A DNA stretch of 6,114 nucleotides from Fidelibacterota bacterium (lineage in GTDB: Bacteria > Fidelibacterota > Marinisomatia > Marinisomatales > CAZVFT01). Below, piece after piece: positions 5,839 to 6,114 of the stretch. Made by a program: the position numbers and the translations under genes. Where the stretch lies: NCBI GenBank assembly GCA_014381485.1, contig JACNLN010000198.1:1-6114 (forward strand), written 5' to 3'. The notes below the pieces were generated by a model. The model was not told the DNA's origin, ran no database searches, and saw only the letters and a program-made list of their open reading frames with translations. Position 1 is the first letter of the stretch, and each line of letters starts with the position of its first letter.

Positions 5839-6114
5839 TCAATCCTTGGTAGTAATTATTGGAGCTTCTTTTATTAAAGTATCATACTCTGAATCGGGCT
5901 CATTAACAGAATAATTTCTCTGATCAGGGACCATTGTGAGCAAAAGTTTGATTATTTCGGTAATGATTAAAAAACGGTGTTCAATTATTTTTTCTCCAAG
6001 GATATAACGCCCTTTGTAAAACCAGTCTCGTGCTTCACGGGCAGAACCAAGTGAATATTCATAAAATCTTGCTCTGTCCTTTCCGGTTCCTCTTGAATAT
6101 CCTTCTGAAATATT
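5839..6114 (-). CDS. Four-helix-bundle protein, 23S rRNA intervening-sequence (S23/IVP) family (partial, 5' end beyond the window)
   Basis: An open frame of 91 codons enters from the window end and stops with TGA at 5841-5839. It begins NISEGYSRGTGKDRARFYEY, matching the NIAEG/NISEG-(F/Y)-xRG signature that joins two helices in this family, followed by LGSAREARDWFYKGRYILGE, equivalent to the usual LGSLxE helix with aromatic and basic residues. Next come the last helix (IIEHRFLIITEIIKLLLTMV) and a short polar tail. The N-terminal ~30 residues with the start codon are missing. Members of this family were first found encoded in insertions in 23S rRNA genes, but most are freestanding genes of unknown function; there is no rRNA here. 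It has no known role in Fe-S assembly and sits where sufB would be expected before sufC, 70 nt upstream. Transcription is in the same direction as the operon. Confidence 0.88.
   Translation of the reverse strand, partial: NISEGYSRGTGKDRARFYEYSLGSAREARDWFYKGRYILGEKIIEHRFLIITEIIKLLLTMVPDQRNYSVNEPDSEYDTLIKEAPIITTKD

Noticed and set aside
5819..5844. Possible promoter (TTGAAT and TACAAT) for sufC, or a terminator hairpin (GATTGA/TCAATC arms, 8-nt loop) at the end of the four-helix-bundle gene
   Set aside because: The promoter spacing is only 15 nt and the boxes are weak in AT-rich DNA; the stem is 6 bp with no following T tract. Neither is supported enough to annotate.

Overview
The window is one minus-strand gene cluster for iron-sulfur (Fe-S) cluster assembly of the SUF type. 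Coding is dense throughout, with no gene-free stretch over 100 bases. Read in the direction of transcription (high to low coordinates) it holds: the 3' part of a four-helix-bundle protein of the 23S rRNA intervening-sequence family; sufC (ATPase); sufD (scaffold component); sufU (zinc-type sulfur acceptor); sufT (maturation factor with a DUF59 domain); sufS (group II cysteine desulfurase); a second cysteine desulfurase of the IscS/NifS type; and the 5' part of a standalone DUF59/MIP18-family protein cut by the window start.

The organism is a bacterium with moderately AT-rich DNA and weak ribosome binding sites at several genes. SUF genes with SufU, SufT and extra DUF59 genes, plus a four-helix-bundle/IVP gene, would fit the Bacteroidetes-Chlorobi-Marinimicrobia (FCB) neighbourhood. 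That is a guess from gene content; nothing in the window fixes the taxonomy.

Working model: SufS takes sulfur from cysteine and passes it to SufU. His346 of SufS and the Cys/Asp/Cys/Cys site of SufU are those expected of a SufS-SufU zinc-ligand-swap pair. Sulfur then reaches the SufB-C-D scaffold, driven by the SufC ATPase, and SufT and the small DUF59 protein probably act in cluster maturation or delivery. The IscS-like enzyme has no IscU partner here and may supply sulfur to another acceptor. Genes from sufD to the second desulfurase are tightly packed (a 1-nt and two 4-nt overlaps), which points to one transcript with translational coupling.

The main irregularity is upstream of sufC. Its usual neighbour sufB is not there. 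Instead there is an unrelated four-helix-bundle gene, followed by a 70-nt AT-rich spacer holding a short direct repeat and no visible Shine-Dalgarno site for sufC. This looks like an insertion between sufB and sufC, but sufB, if present, lies beyond the window. I found no RNA gene, CRISPR array, insertion sequence or convincing terminator, and nothing I would call a wholly undescribed system.
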